Shown here one piece after another: positions 8,115 to 17,573 of a stretch of DNA of 56,650 bases. Position numbers and translations under genes: made by a program. The stretch's first letter is position 1. Every line of letters starts with the position of its first letter. Below the pieces are notes generated by a model, which worked only from the letters and a program-made list of their open reading frames with translations, ran no database searches and was not told where the DNA came from. Source of the DNA: Aphodosoma sp051870875. Its GTDB lineage: Bacteria > Bacteroidota > Bacteroidia > Bacteroidales > Paludibacteraceae. The stretch lies in the NCBI GenBank assembly GCA_051870875.1, contig JBJECG010000011.1:1-56650 (forward strand). Direction: 5' to 3'.

Positions 8115-8321
8115 AGTGGTATGGGTTTTAGTGTTTGACAAAGATTTTATCACTGTAAAAAATGCGGTTATCGACAGAGGTTACAACGACAAATAATTTT
8201 TTTGATTTAACCATATTTAGAACTCAAACATTGTGAGTTTATCGGGTAACGGCTTTCCAAAGGACGCCGCCGATGGTGTATTCCACGATGCCGCGGCCGT
8301 GGACGAGTTTCAGATAATCGG
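8109..8321. repeat. Direct repeat, copy 1 (second copy at 8801-9010)
   Basis: About 210 bp nearly identical to 8801-9010. Each copy holds the 5' end of one lipoprotein gene, the sorting-domain scar, the spacer and the 3' end of the next lipoprotein gene. It records a tandem duplication of a roughly 690-bp lipoprotein unit. Confidence 0.8.
8128..8202 (-). pseudogene. Scar of a T9SS sorting domain upstream of lipoprotein C
   Basis: On the minus strand the 24 or so codons ending at TAA 8128-8130 read ...VVVTSVDNRIFYSDKIFVKH. This matches the extreme C-terminus of the C25 gene (AVSVDGRIISREKIFVKH) and sits the same short distance before the lipoprotein start. It shows that a cargo gene once preceded this lipoprotein and has been deleted except for its tail. 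Confidence 0.7.
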
Positions 8322-8805
8322 AGTGGAGTTGGTCTTCGGATTCGCTTTTTATAGGAACAAGAAACTCCAGGGTCTCAGGTTCACCTGATGACCGAAAAAA
8401 GCCATATTTTACATATTGTGTACCCTGGACATGAATCGTTTCATCCAAAGTCACAAAAATTTCATGGACATCACCTGCACCCTCCATCAGAGTAGTAGTC
8501 AACGAAACAAACAACCTGGACTCCGACGTGTCACATCCTACAGGACTGAATCTCATATCCAGATAATAATCCAGCGTACAATCGTAAATTCTCAGATTAC
8601 AACCATTGTTGGAAATATCATATTTGTTGACAACGTAATCGACCGTGTCAGTGCCATCGGCCGTGACAAAGGAAAATGTACTGCCCACTGAATACGGAGC
8701 GAGAGCATTGATTTTTTCCGTCATCTGCTTGGCTTGACGATTGTCTGGCTCGCAGGCACACAAAAACAGAGCTGAAAGCGCAAACAGCAAATAAAAACGT
8801 TTCAT
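8239..8805 (-). CDS. Small lipoprotein, paralogue B of the C25-linked family
   Basis: A 188-residue lipoprotein: MKRFYLLFALSALFLCAC signal with Cys18, then a divergent body (NALAPYSVGSTFSFVTADGT near residue 35) and the shared C-terminus DYLKLVHGRGIVEYTIGGV. The middle has almost nothing in common with paralogues A and C, so the family keeps its ends and varies its centre. Preceded by a sorting-domain scar at 8818-8890. Function unknown; same candidate roles as the other members. Confidence 0.8.
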   Translation of the reverse strand: MKRFYLLFALSALFLCACEPDNRQAKQMTEKINALAPYSVGSTFSFVTADGTDTVDYVVNKYDISNNGCNLRIYDCTLDYYLDMRFSPVGCDTSESRLFVSLTTTLMEGAGDVHEIFVTLDETIHVQGTQYVKYGFFRSSGEPETLEFLVPIKSESEDQLHSDYLKLVHGRGIVEYTIGGVLWKAVTR

Positions 8806-9010
8806 AATGGTATGGAATTAGTGTCTGACAAATATTTTATCACTGTAAACAATGCGGTTATCGACAAAGGTTACAACGACAAATAATTTTTTGATTTAAC
8901 CATATTTAGAACTCAAACATTGTGAGTTTATCGGGTAACGGCTTTCCAAAGGACGCCGTCGATGGTGTATTCCACGATGCCGCGGCCGTGGACGAGTTTC
9001 AGATAATCGG
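8801..9010. repeat. Direct repeat, copy 2 (first copy at 8109-8321)
   Basis: Second copy of the repeat described at 8109-8321, with a handful of substitutions and one- or two-base indels in the T-run and near the start codon. Confidence 0.8.
8818..8890 (-). pseudogene. Scar of a T9SS sorting domain upstream of lipoprotein B
   Basis: Minus-strand codons ending at TAA 8818-8820 read ...TFVDNRIVYSDKIFVRH, again matching the last residues of the neighbouring sorting domains (SREKIFVKH and SREKIFVRH). The flanking DNA is nearly identical to the 8128-8202 scar. Confidence 0.7.
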
Positions 9011-9473
9011 TGCTTGTGGAATCGGATTTGACATTTCTTGGAATGGTGTATTCCTCGTTTTGGGTGTTGAATACTCCGGGCAGAATATCTTCGTAAAATG
9101 AAGAATACCTTGCGTATTCTTCATTTTGAGAATAAAATCTGGCGTATACGCGAATATCTCTATCAGAAGAAGAAACGTCCAAGTAGTTTCTTACTGCGCT
9201 GTTTCCAACCGAGTCAAATCTAACCAAAACTTGAGCATGGTTTTTTACACATTCTGCCAAGGGACCGTAATGACATGGTTCATTAAAGAACCATTCTGTA
9301 ACAACAAATTTAGACGTATCGTGTCCGGAAGTTACAAATGTCATGGTATCGCCCACAGAATATGGCGCAAAGCCTTTCACTTCGGCTGAAAGAAGTTCCA
9401 AATCGTACTGACCGTCATCGCATGCGCAAAGCATCACTAAAGAAATGGAGAGAAGAATATAAAAGCGTTTCAT
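8928..9473 (-). CDS. Small lipoprotein, paralogue A of the C25-linked family
   Basis: A 181-residue lipoprotein, MKRFYILLSISLVMLCAC with Cys18. I chose the ATG at 9473, not 9512: it gives a clean lipoprotein signal and a 13-base gap from the C25 gene's stop, matching the 11-base gap of the 6503/6491 pair. It shares SAEVKGFAPYSVGDTMTFV and the C-terminal DYLKLVHGRGIVEYT with its paralogues. This is the only family member still directly behind a nearly complete C25 peptidase gene, so its role is probably tied to that enzyme (inference). Confidence 0.8.
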   Translation of the reverse strand: MKRFYILLSISLVMLCACDDGQYDLELLSAEVKGFAPYSVGDTMTFVTSGHDTSKFVVTEWFFNEPCHYGPLAECVKNHAQVLVRFDSVGNSAVRNYLDVSSSDRDIRVYARFYSQNEEYARYSSFYEDILPGVFNTQNEEYTIPRNVKSDSTSTDYLKLVHGRGIVEYTIDGVLWKAVTR

Positions 9474-9486
9474 AGTGGTATGGATT

Positions 9487-11568
9487 TTAGTGTTTGACAA
9501 AAATCTTTTCACGGGATATTATCCTGCCGTCAACCGAAACAGCAACCAGATAACAGCCTTCGGTAAAATCGGACGTGGTAATTTGAGTTTCACCACAGAC
9601 ATTATGCAATATCGAAACCAAAACACCACTTTGATTGTAGACTAATATATCGGCACAGACGTTATCGCCAACCGAAATGAGAGTATATTGATTGGCGACC
9701 GTAGGAGTGATGAGAATTTCTTTCTGACAATCATCGGTCTCAGAATCAGTATATCCCGGAGTTTGCTGATAAGGTATTCCATTACGATAGAAACCGTATA
9801 CCATCAAAGACGGATCGCCAATAAGAACATACCGTTCAATCTGACGCCGTTTATCAGGCTTCATTATCCGTTCTAAACCGTAATAACTTGTCTGTCCGTC
9901 TAAAATCAAACCGCCCAAATAAGGGGAGTTGTCTTTCTTTTTCATCGAATTAAATATCGCCATAGAAAACTCCCTATCCTTATCTGTTCTTGTATTTGTC
10001 GTAGATGCCAAAGCTGCCACTCCCCCTTTATCGGAATAGCTGCGAACCCAGTTCATGCCAAAAGCCCCATAAATATTAGGATCAGGATAAGGATAAGGCC
10101 CAGGATAAGGTCCAGGATTAGAATTTACATTGCATGCGAAAAAGAATGATATCGGACATACGGGACTACTGCTTATATTCACAATACCATCGTTAGAAAA
10201 AACATTTTGCCATGGATTACTCAAATCATCTGAAGACCCATGACCACTATACACCAATATCCAATTTGAGCGTTCCATTACATCGTTGACAATAGCAGGG
10301 GCCGCTGAAGCGGAAACAGATCTTCCGTCATAAAGATATGAATTATAACCCAAATCGGTCATTCTTTTTCCAATGTATCTGATATCTCTGAAAAACCAGT
10401 CCCTCATCCACAACTTATCATCTGTACCGGAAAACAATGAACATCGTTTCTTGCACAAGCCACGGCATGCAGCAGTTTCCTTTTCAAACGCAATGGTTTT
10501 ATCTGTCATATTCTTGATGTCTGCCTCATTTCTGGCAGGCCATCTGCCGAGCAACACCTCCGGTATCGGATTGGGTTCTGCTGCTATACTGGCGTTCTCA
10601 AGACAGGCATAGTACAAGTCGGTGGGCGGGTTGTTTACATTTCCCGTCACACCTTTGGAGTGTGGTATCTGGTTGACATCGCCTACAATAAGTACGTAAC
10701 GAGGACGATTTTATTTGTCATTGTACAGCGAACGTATGGAACTTCTCAGTTCTGCTGCATTCGTATAGTCATTGGAAGCATATACACTGACTGTGAATCC
10801 CTTGCTTTCCTTGTATTCCACATATTCGTCAAGTGCCTCTTCATATTCCGGGAGAGTGAATATCGCCAATCTGCCATGATTGTAACCCTGGAGCGGTCGA
10901 TAATCATCATCAAAAGGTCTCCACTTGAAATCATAGGGGTCGTACCAGCCGTATATGTCCCGCAAGGCAGACAGACCGGTACAACGGACTTCGATGATTA
11001 TTTCATCCGGCACGGCCACCTTATTCGCACTCGGATAATAAGTTGTCGGAGAGAAATTAACAGCTATTCCGGTAGTTCCGAGACAATGAAATATATCGGA
11101 AACCAAGATTTCATTTAGCGAAAATCCACACCTGTCTGTTTTATCATAAAACTCCTCGTCAAAACTAAACACAGCTTCTGATTTTATGGAATGTTGTGCC
11201 GGCAGATAAGGGAATCTCAATCCCAGCTCATTATAATGATTTGGCTCTGAAACAACATGCAAATCGACTTCCATGGCATTGTCAGGCAATTGCAGAAGAA
11301 TATTCTTAAATGGCAATGCCGGACGTCCGTTATCACCCAATTCAAAAAAATCATCATCATCGTCGAATACAATCGTGGAGAAATAACCGTGTTCGGTCTC
11401 GACAATCTCCTCGTGGAACGGCGGCAGTTTGTAACTGATCCTGTAGCAGGAGTCATTAGCGGTAATGGTCAGCCCCGGGGCAATAACGGTATCCATACGG
11501 AAGTCCGACGCCCACAATGTACCCGCACCCAACATGGCGCAGAACACAAAAGAAAATACTTTTTCCAT
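9487..11568 (-). pseudogene. C25 (gingipain-type) cysteine peptidase with T9SS sorting domain, broken by one in-frame stop
   Basis: A 693-codon frame with a single TAA at codon 286 (10711-10713). Signal peptide about 1-20; propeptide to about 205 (PALPFKNILLQLPDNA, TTGIAVNFSPTTYYP); C25 domain from about 240. The frame reads through the stop into RPRYVLIVGDVNQIPH, the core strand of the family. Catalytic His443 (VYSGHGSS) and Cys479 (FFFACNVN) are both intact. Residues about 620-693 are a T9SS type A sorting domain (ADILVYNQSGVLV, GCYLVAVSVDGRII). One base change (for example GAA to TAA) explains the break, so it is recent, a sequencing error, or tolerated. Restart at the ATG at 10650 would give catalytic domain plus sorting domain without signal peptide. 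Confidence 0.85.
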
Positions 11569-11727
11569 AACAAATGGATATTAAGTGAAACAATAATGTT
11601 ACAGCCACAAAATAATATATTTGAATACGGCAAGCAGACTGCGCGGTTTTCACTGCGGAAGCCGGATGCCGCCGTGTAACCTTGGGGCGGACTCAGTTCT
11701 TTGCCTACGGTTTTCTTATCAACGCCA

Positions 11728-11758
11728 TAAAGTTACAAACGGCTTTTTATATATCAAA
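11728..11758 (-). promoter_or_regulatory. Putative promoter of the C25-lipoprotein array
   Basis: On the minus strand TTTG (11758-11755), a 19-nt spacer, then TAACTTTA (11735-11728). This matches the Bacteroidota promoter TTTG-N19-TAnnTTTG except for the last base. Expected start near 11721, giving a leader of about 150 nt before the C25 start. Confidence 0.6.
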
Positions 11759-11759
11759 A

Positions 11760-12465
11760 TATTTTTAGTTAAATTTCAGTGCTGTTGAAAATATTTTCCG
11801 TTCCAACCGCTTCTGACGGGGAATCCGGCAAAGGCGCAATCCGGTAATGTACAGGAAAAAACGGGATTGGAGAGACGAACAATGTTAAATTTAACATTCA
11901 CGCAAAGGTTCCGATGCAGAATTAACATTTGATGCGACGGGCAATGTTGAGACAAAACACGTGAAAATGGCAATTGGTGAACAAAACTGGGCGAAATAAC
12001 GTATCGGACCGGCCGCGGGAGGCTCTGAAAGATCATCAGAAAAGAGTGGCAATAGCATTTTGCCGGCAGTTTTTTTGCAAATTGCCGGCAAGCTGAAAGG
12101 TTGGAAGCGACATGCGGCTGTCAGCGGTCTGGTGACAACATAGCCGTGAACACCAAATTCTGAGGCTGACTGTCGGGAACCGATTCTGATCCGGCGGAAA
12201 GTTTGAAAGAGAACCGATAAAGCCCGAGCAAATAATACAAGTGGAGCTGCTGCTTTTTTGACTTTTTTTCGTACCTTTGCCGATTATAATCGTCAACGGC
12301 GCAAGAAGTCAGACGGATATCCTAAAAAAACAAGGGAACCTGCCTATCAGCCAGCGAATCAGACAAACAGCTTCTGCAGCAGGCAAAAATTATCCGGAAA
12401 CCGGGCTGAATCCATTGTTGCAGCTACTTTTTGCCGGTTACCTGTACATAACATATCAAAAAATC
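11760..12465. other. Intergenic region between divergent units, with an 18-bp palindrome and a plus-strand -7 box
   Basis: No credible gene. A perfect 18-bp palindrome aatgttaaatttaacatt lies at 11881-11898, with related half-sites (ttaacatt near 11923 and caatgtt near 11942), a possible regulator-binding site. TACCTTTG at 12272-12279 matches the Bacteroidota -7 box and would give the downstream DUF4837 gene a leader of roughly 180 nt; no good -33 element is seen. Confidence 0.5.
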
Positions 12466-13506
12466 ATGAAACGATTATTTTCTACACTTCCGGTTTTGAT
12501 CCTGTTACTAAGCGGTTGCACCGAAGACGGCACTTATGCGCCGAATGTGTCGGGAGCGGCATTTGAAGTGCTACTGGTGATAGACGATGACGTGTACCGC
12601 ACTCCGGGCGGCGAAGCGATGTTCAACGTACTGAACGCCGACATGCCGCACCTGCCACAGGCCGAGCCCATGTTCAAGATGTCGCGTCTGCCCCACCAGA
12701 TGTTTGACAACCTGCTGAAAACCACACGCAACATAGTGTTCGTCCGCATCGACTCCACCCGCTACACCGGAGGGAAGATACAACTCTCGCGCAACCGTTG
12801 GGCAAAGACTCAGGCTATAGCCGACGTCACCGCACCGGATACCGGGACACTGCGCACAACACTTGAAAAGGAGGGGCACCGCATATCGGAATATTTTGTA
12901 AAAGCCGAACGCGAACGCATGATGAGCTACTACAAAGCGAACATCAACAACGAGGCTCTGATGCGTGCGTTCAGGCAGTTCGGATGCCAAGTGGCCATAC
13001 CCATATCGCTCAACAAATATGTGGCGGGCGACAATTTCCTGTGGATGACAAACGGCAATGCTTCGGGGGTACGCCAGGACTTCATCATATACTCAGTACC
13101 CTACCGCTCGGAAAACCAACTTACCCACGAATCCATAGTGGCATGCCGCGATTCGGTACTGAAAGCAAATGTGGCAGGAGGCGTGAAAGGGTCATATATG
13201 GGTACCGAACTACGCTACGAGCCGCCCACCACCCGGTTTGTAAAAGTCAACGATGCCTGGGCGGCCGAGACCCGCGGCCTCTGGAAGATGTATGAAGGAG
13301 AGTCGATGGGAGGGCCGTTCGTTTCACTTACCCGCATAGACGAAATTAACATGCGTATAGTGACGGCCGAGGGGTTCGTATTCGCACCCGGCAAGGACAA
13401 GCGCAATCCGACACGGCAAATGGACGCCATGGTATATTCGCTCCGTCTGCCACATGAGATAAATGCCGTAGAGGTGACCAACACAGGCAACAAGACGGCA
13501 AACTGA
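12466..13506 (+). CDS. DUF4837 family lipoprotein
   Basis: A 346-residue lipoprotein. The start at 12466 gives MKRLFSTLPVLILLLSGC (lipid Cys at 18); the longer frame from 12277 adds a stretch without protein character. The mature part fits the Bacteroidota family DUF4837 (FEVLLVIDDDVYRTPGGEAM, then TRNIVFVRID near 90 and GGPFVSLTRIDE near 285). The family has no known function but often sits beside pdxA, as here (44-base gap). Located at the periplasmic face of a membrane by its lipid anchor. Confidence 0.8.
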   Translation: MKRLFSTLPVLILLLSGCTEDGTYAPNVSGAAFEVLLVIDDDVYRTPGGEAMFNVLNADMPHLPQAEPMFKMSRLPHQMFDNLLKTTRNIVFVRIDSTRYTGGKIQLSRNRWAKTQAIADVTAPDTGTLRTTLEKEGHRISEYFVKAERERMMSYYKANINNEALMRAFRQFGCQVAIPISLNKYVAGDNFLWMTNGNASGVRQDFIIYSVPYRSENQLTHESIVACRDSVLKANVAGGVKGSYMGTELRYEPPTTRFVKVNDAWAAETRGLWKMYEGESMGGPFVSLTRIDEINMRIVTAEGFVFAPGKDKRNPTRQMDAMVYSLRLPHEINAVEVTNTGNKTAN

Positions 13507-13550
13507 ACAAACCCAACATACACACCAACAAACAAAATAACACGAAAATA

Positions 13551-14675
13551 ATGAAACACAAGCTCAAAATCGGAATCACACAAGGCGACATCAACGGCAT
13601 AGGTTATGAAGTGATACTCAAGGCACTGACAGACCAGAACATACTCGAACACTGCACCCCCATCATATACGGTTCGGCAAAAGCGGCCAGTTTCCACAAG
13701 AAGAACCTGGGCATCGACTCCTATACCGTATCAGTAGTAAGAAGTGCATCTGAAGTCAACCCCAACAAGATAAGCATAGTGAATACCGGCGCCAATGACC
13801 CGAAAGTAGAACTTGGGATACCCACCGCCGAATCGGGTAAAGCGGCATTCGAGGCATTGGAATCCGCCACTGCCGACCTGACATCGGGAGTGATAGACGC
13901 CTTGGTGACAGCCCCCATCAACAAAGCCACCATACAGAACGAAGAATTTCATTTCCCGGGTCATACCGAATATCTGGAATCGAAAGCCGGCAACGCCGAA
14001 TCACTCATGATACTGGCTTCGGACCGGCTGCGCGTGGCATTGGTCACCACCCACCTGCCGATAACACAGGTACCGGCTGCCATCACCGCCGACACCATAC
14101 TGCACAAACTGCGCCTGCTCGACCGTTCGCTGCGCGAAGATTTCAACATCATACGCCCGAGGATAGCAGTACTCGGTCTCAACCCGCATGCCGGCGACAA
14201 CGGTCTGCTCGGCACTGAAGAGCATGAGACCATAAAACCGGCCATAGACACTGCCATAGACGAAGGCATAGTATGCGTTGGGCCGCTGGCCGCCGACGGG
14301 CTGTTCGGTTCAGGCAATTTCCGCAACTACGATGCCGTACTGGCCATGTACCACGACCAGGGACTTGCCCCGTTCAAAGCATTGACCACCGACAAAGGCG
14401 TTAATATCACAGCAGGACTTCCGTTTGTGCGTACCTCTCCGGCTCACGGCACCGGCTACGACATTTCCGGCAAAAACACAGCCAACGAACTGTCGATGCG
14501 CGAAGCCATCTACACGGCACTGCACATAGTGCGCAACCGCACGGAATATGCCGAGAAATACGCCAATCCCCTGCCATTCCCGAAACACGAAGACCGCCGT
14601 CCGCGAGAAACCAAACCGTTCGACCCTTCGATTTTCGACAAGAAAAATCAGGAAAAAGAAGGACAAGAGAACTGA
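13551..14675 (+). CDS. pdxA: 4-hydroxythreonine-4-phosphate dehydrogenase PdxA
   Basis: A 374-residue enzyme of the DXP-dependent vitamin B6 pathway. It oxidises 4-phosphohydroxy-L-threonine with NAD; the product condenses with DXP through PdxJ to form pyridoxine phosphate. Family signatures are in order: GITQGDINGIGYE at the N-terminus, APINKA and FPGHTEYL (metal-binding His), LNPHAGDNGLLG, MYHDQGLAPFKAL (second metal His) and RTSPAHGTGYDI. A charged C-terminal tail of about 30 residues (EDRRPRE, KKNQEKEGQEN) extends beyond the usual fold. It sits between DUF4837 and an outer-membrane protein on the same strand, with gaps of 44-45 bases. Confidence 0.96.
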   Translation: MKHKLKIGITQGDINGIGYEVILKALTDQNILEHCTPIIYGSAKAASFHKKNLGIDSYTVSVVRSASEVNPNKISIVNTGANDPKVELGIPTAESGKAAFEALESATADLTSGVIDALVTAPINKATIQNEEFHFPGHTEYLESKAGNAESLMILASDRLRVALVTTHLPITQVPAAITADTILHKLRLLDRSLREDFNIIRPRIAVLGLNPHAGDNGLLGTEEHETIKPAIDTAIDEGIVCVGPLAADGLFGSGNFRNYDAVLAMYHDQGLAPFKALTTDKGVNITAGLPFVRTSPAHGTGYDISGKNTANELSMREAIYTALHIVRNRTEYAEKYANPLPFPKHEDRRPRETKPFDPSIFDKKNQEKEGQEN

Positions 14676-14720
14676 CCTGAATACCACACAAACGGCAACC
14701 TTTCATACTGAAAGACTTCA

Positions 14721-17147
14721 ATGAAACGCATCGTATTACTCTGCGGTATACTGCTTTTGACAATACACATTGCGGCAAGGACCACCACAGTGACAGGTGT
14801 GGCACGGTATGCCTCAAACCAAGAAACAATACCCTACTGTACCATATCACTTTGTACCGGTGACAGTGCAATGAATGTGATACGCAAGTTCCCGTCATCG
14901 GAAGCCGGACGTTTTGAAACAAAAATCGAGAGCGATACAACGGCACGCTACTGCCTTGTATTCGAGGCCATCGGTCTTGAGGCTTACACACACTGTTTCG
15001 ATGTGGCGGCAGACGGCGGCACAACAGACCTCGGCAACATAGACCTTGAAGAGTCCGCTACCGACCTTGAGGAAGTCAGTGTAACGGCACAAAAGCCATT
15101 GGTAAAGATGGAACTCGACCGCCTGACCTACGACACCGATTCCGATCCGGAGACGAAGACCAGCAACGCTCTCGACTTGCTGCGCAAAGTGCCGCTTGTG
15201 ACCGTCAACGGCGAGGACAAGATAGAAATAAAAGGCAGCACCAACTTCAAGATATACATCAACGGCAAGCCGTCGGCCATGGTAGCACGCAACCCTGAAG
15301 ATGTGTTCCGCTCGCTGCCGGCCTCTACCATCAAGCGAATAGAGGTAATCACCGACCCCGGCGCAAAATACGATGCCGAAGGTCTTGCCGGCATACTCAA
15401 CATCGTCACCCACCACTCTCTGGTAGGCTACAACGGTTCGGTCAACGCCGGAGCTGACATTTGGGGAGGTGCGACAGCAGGCGGTTATTTCACGACAAAA
15501 ATCAGAAAGTTCGGACTGTCGGCCAACCTCAACTACCGTACAGGCACATCGGAAAGTTTTTCGGGCATGACCCGCGAAAACCTTATACCTGATGCAAGAA
15601 TACATAATGTATCGAGCAACAGCCAATCGGAATCACGGAATCATAACTTCTACGGCTCGGTCGAATTGTCGTATGAATTTGACTCGCTAAACCTGCTTTC
15701 ACTGTCAGGCGGAGGCTGGTATGGCAACAACCGTTACCGCTCATCGAGCAACGAACGGTTTCTCGGCAACGACTCCACAGTTTTGACCGAATACAACATG
15801 TCGGCCGACAACTTCAACAGTTACAGCGGATTCAATGCCACACTCGACTACCAACACACATTCAATAAAGAGGATCAGAACCTGACTGCATCGTACCGCT
15901 ACGACGGAACGCCTTCGACTTCGCGCAGCAATCTGGATTTTGCCCCTGTACTCAACTACCATGCCCAACGCCAGCGGAACAACAGCGTGAGCAATGGCAT
16001 GGAACATACATTCCAGATAGACTACACCGAGCCGTGGCTCAACCATAAGCATACATTGGAAGTCGGCATAAAGTATATTCTGCGTATCAACAGCAGCAAC
16101 AACTCAAACGACATTTTCGACACCGTTTCACAATCGTGGATCGCCAACCCCCGGATTGCCGGAAACGACCTCAACCAAATTCAGCACGTGTTCGGCGCTT
16201 ACGCCGGTTACGCTTTCCGCCATAAATGGTTTTCATTACGCCTGGGAACCCGTTTGGAACATACCACCCAGAATGTAGAAGTGACCGACACGGTGCTGAG
16301 ACCGCAATTTACAAACGCCATACCGTCAGTCTCGCTGTCATTCAAACTGGCGCAAACCCAAAATCTCAATATCGGCTACACCCAGCGGTTGATGCGACCG
16401 GGTATCTGGTATCTCAATCCCTATTGGGACAACTCCGACCCGCTCAACATCGTACAGGGTAATCCGGATCTGGATGTCGAACGCAGCCACAACGTGACGA
16501 TTTCGTACGGGGTATTCACCCCGAAATTCAATTTCAACATATCGACTTGGGGCGGAATCACCAACAACAGCATCACTTCCATAAAGACTCAACTTTCGGA
16601 CAGTGTCACCTACACCACTTACCGGAACATCGGCCGCGAAGCATCGGCAGGCGGTAACATCTATTTCAACTGGATGTTAGGCAAAGTGGCGCGGTGGAAC
16701 GTCAATGCCAACATCTATTACAGCTACTACGACGGCCGCAATGTCGAGTCGGTCAGACGCACCAGCCAATCGCTCATGGGCGGCGTCTACACGAACCTGC
16801 AATTTTTCCTGCCCTGGAAACTCCGTCTGAGTTTCACAGCCGGATACTGGTCGCCACGCCGCGACTTGCAGACGCGCTCTGACCACTACTATTACTACGG
16901 AGCCAACCTGCAACGTTCGTTTGTCAAAGACCGCCTGACGGTCAGCATCAATGCACAACAATTTGCCGAACGCTATATGACTTACCGCCATCAGACAGTT
17001 ACCGACACCTACATTCAGACGGGAGAAAACCGCAATCGTGCCATGTCAGTTTCATTCTCAATAAGTTATCGGTTCGGAGAAATGCGCGAGCAGATACGCA
17101 AGGTAAGCACATCCATTTCAAACGATGACGTGAAAAGCGGCAAATGA
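14721..17147 (+). CDS. TonB-dependent-receptor-like outer-membrane beta-barrel protein
   Basis: An 808-residue outer-membrane protein. Signal peptide at 1-18 (to AAR); a carboxypeptidase-regulatory-like beta domain at about 22-110; a plug-like domain at about 115-230 (LDLLRKVPLVTVNGEDKI, FKIYINGKPS, IKRIEVITDPGAKYDAEG); then a large beta-barrel (outer-membrane beta-barrel family, PF14905 type) with many Tyr/Asn-rich strands. No SusD partner follows, so it is not a standard SusC/SusD pair. These proteins are thought to import or secrete ligands; substrate unknown. Last gene of the DUF4837-pdxA run. Confidence 0.88.
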   Translation: MKRIVLLCGILLLTIHIAARTTTVTGVARYASNQETIPYCTISLCTGDSAMNVIRKFPSSEAGRFETKIESDTTARYCLVFEAIGLEAYTHCFDVAADGGTTDLGNIDLEESATDLEEVSVTAQKPLVKMELDRLTYDTDSDPETKTSNALDLLRKVPLVTVNGEDKIEIKGSTNFKIYINGKPSAMVARNPEDVFRSLPASTIKRIEVITDPGAKYDAEGLAGILNIVTHHSLVGYNGSVNAGADIWGGATAGGYFTTKIRKFGLSANLNYRTGTSESFSGMTRENLIPDARIHNVSSNSQSESRNHNFYGSVELSYEFDSLNLLSLSGGGWYGNNRYRSSSNERFLGNDSTVLTEYNMSADNFNSYSGFNATLDYQHTFNKEDQNLTASYRYDGTPSTSRSNLDFAPVLNYHAQRQRNNSVSNGMEHTFQIDYTEPWLNHKHTLEVGIKYILRINSSNNSNDIFDTVSQSWIANPRIAGNDLNQIQHVFGAYAGYAFRHKWFSLRLGTRLEHTTQNVEVTDTVLRPQFTNAIPSVSLSFKLAQTQNLNIGYTQRLMRPGIWYLNPYWDNSDPLNIVQGNPDLDVERSHNVTISYGVFTPKFNFNISTWGGITNNSITSIKTQLSDSVTYTTYRNIGREASAGGNIYFNWMLGKVARWNVNANIYYSYYDGRNVESVRRTSQSLMGGVYTNLQFFLPWKLRLSFTAGYWSPRRDLQTRSDHYYYYGANLQRSFVKDRLTVSINAQQFAERYMTYRHQTVTDTYIQTGENRNRAMSVSFSISYRFGEMREQIRKVSTSISNDDVKSGK

Positions 17148-17432
17148 CATTTACTCCCCTCTGCACCGGACTTACAGGTCAGACTTCATAACCAGACTGT
17201 ACCCCAAGCTGACATTCGGATGCGGAAAATCAGCAGAATTCAAAGGTTCAACAGATGTTTGGAGCGGAGCCAAACATGCAACACATGTACCCCCAGAATC
17301 AGACCCTCTGCCGTTATAATGGACGGTCAGCCATAGACAGGAAGAAGATGATGACATGAGATGCGTCATTTTTTAGTGGTGGTGGTGTGTGTGTGTGGGG
17401 GGGGGGGGGCAGAATTTTCCAGGCCACAAAAA
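17148..17432. repeat. Spacer with low-complexity GGT/GT tract and 13-base G run
   Basis: No gene. At 17377-17409 the plus strand runs through gtggtggtggt, then gtgtgtgtgt, then 13 consecutive G (17397-17409). Such homopolymers are slippage-prone. It lies between convergent transcription units, so it could affect only read-through RNA or stability unless an unseen transcript crosses it. Confidence 0.85.
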
Positions 17433-17481
17433 CGTCCGCCTTGCCGGCTCCATTATGACTTCGGAGCCGGCAAGGCGGACG
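17433..17481 (-). terminator. Strong terminator for the superoxide dismutase gene
   Basis: A perfect 18-bp stem (17433-17450 with 17464-17481) around a 13-nt loop, very GC-rich. On the minus strand it is followed by T5 (complement of aaaaa at about 17428), so it mainly ends sod transcription; it also insulates the convergent receptor gene. Confidence 0.85.
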
Positions 17482-17573
17482 CCTGCGTAAATGAAAAAAG
17501 TAGCTGTATTTGGATTTGCCGACAAGTATTTCCTTGCATGCGCGTCAGGCAGCCTTCAAATTGACGGCTGATG

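Noticed and set aside
10650..10713. Recoding (read-through) of the TAA in the C25 gene
   Set aside because: No special context, and TAA is the least read-through-prone stop; mutation is the simpler account.
14721..17147. SusC-type receptor of a polysaccharide utilisation locus
   Set aside because: No susD-like gene follows and the plug lacks the usual SusC signature, so only a general outer-membrane receptor-like call is made.
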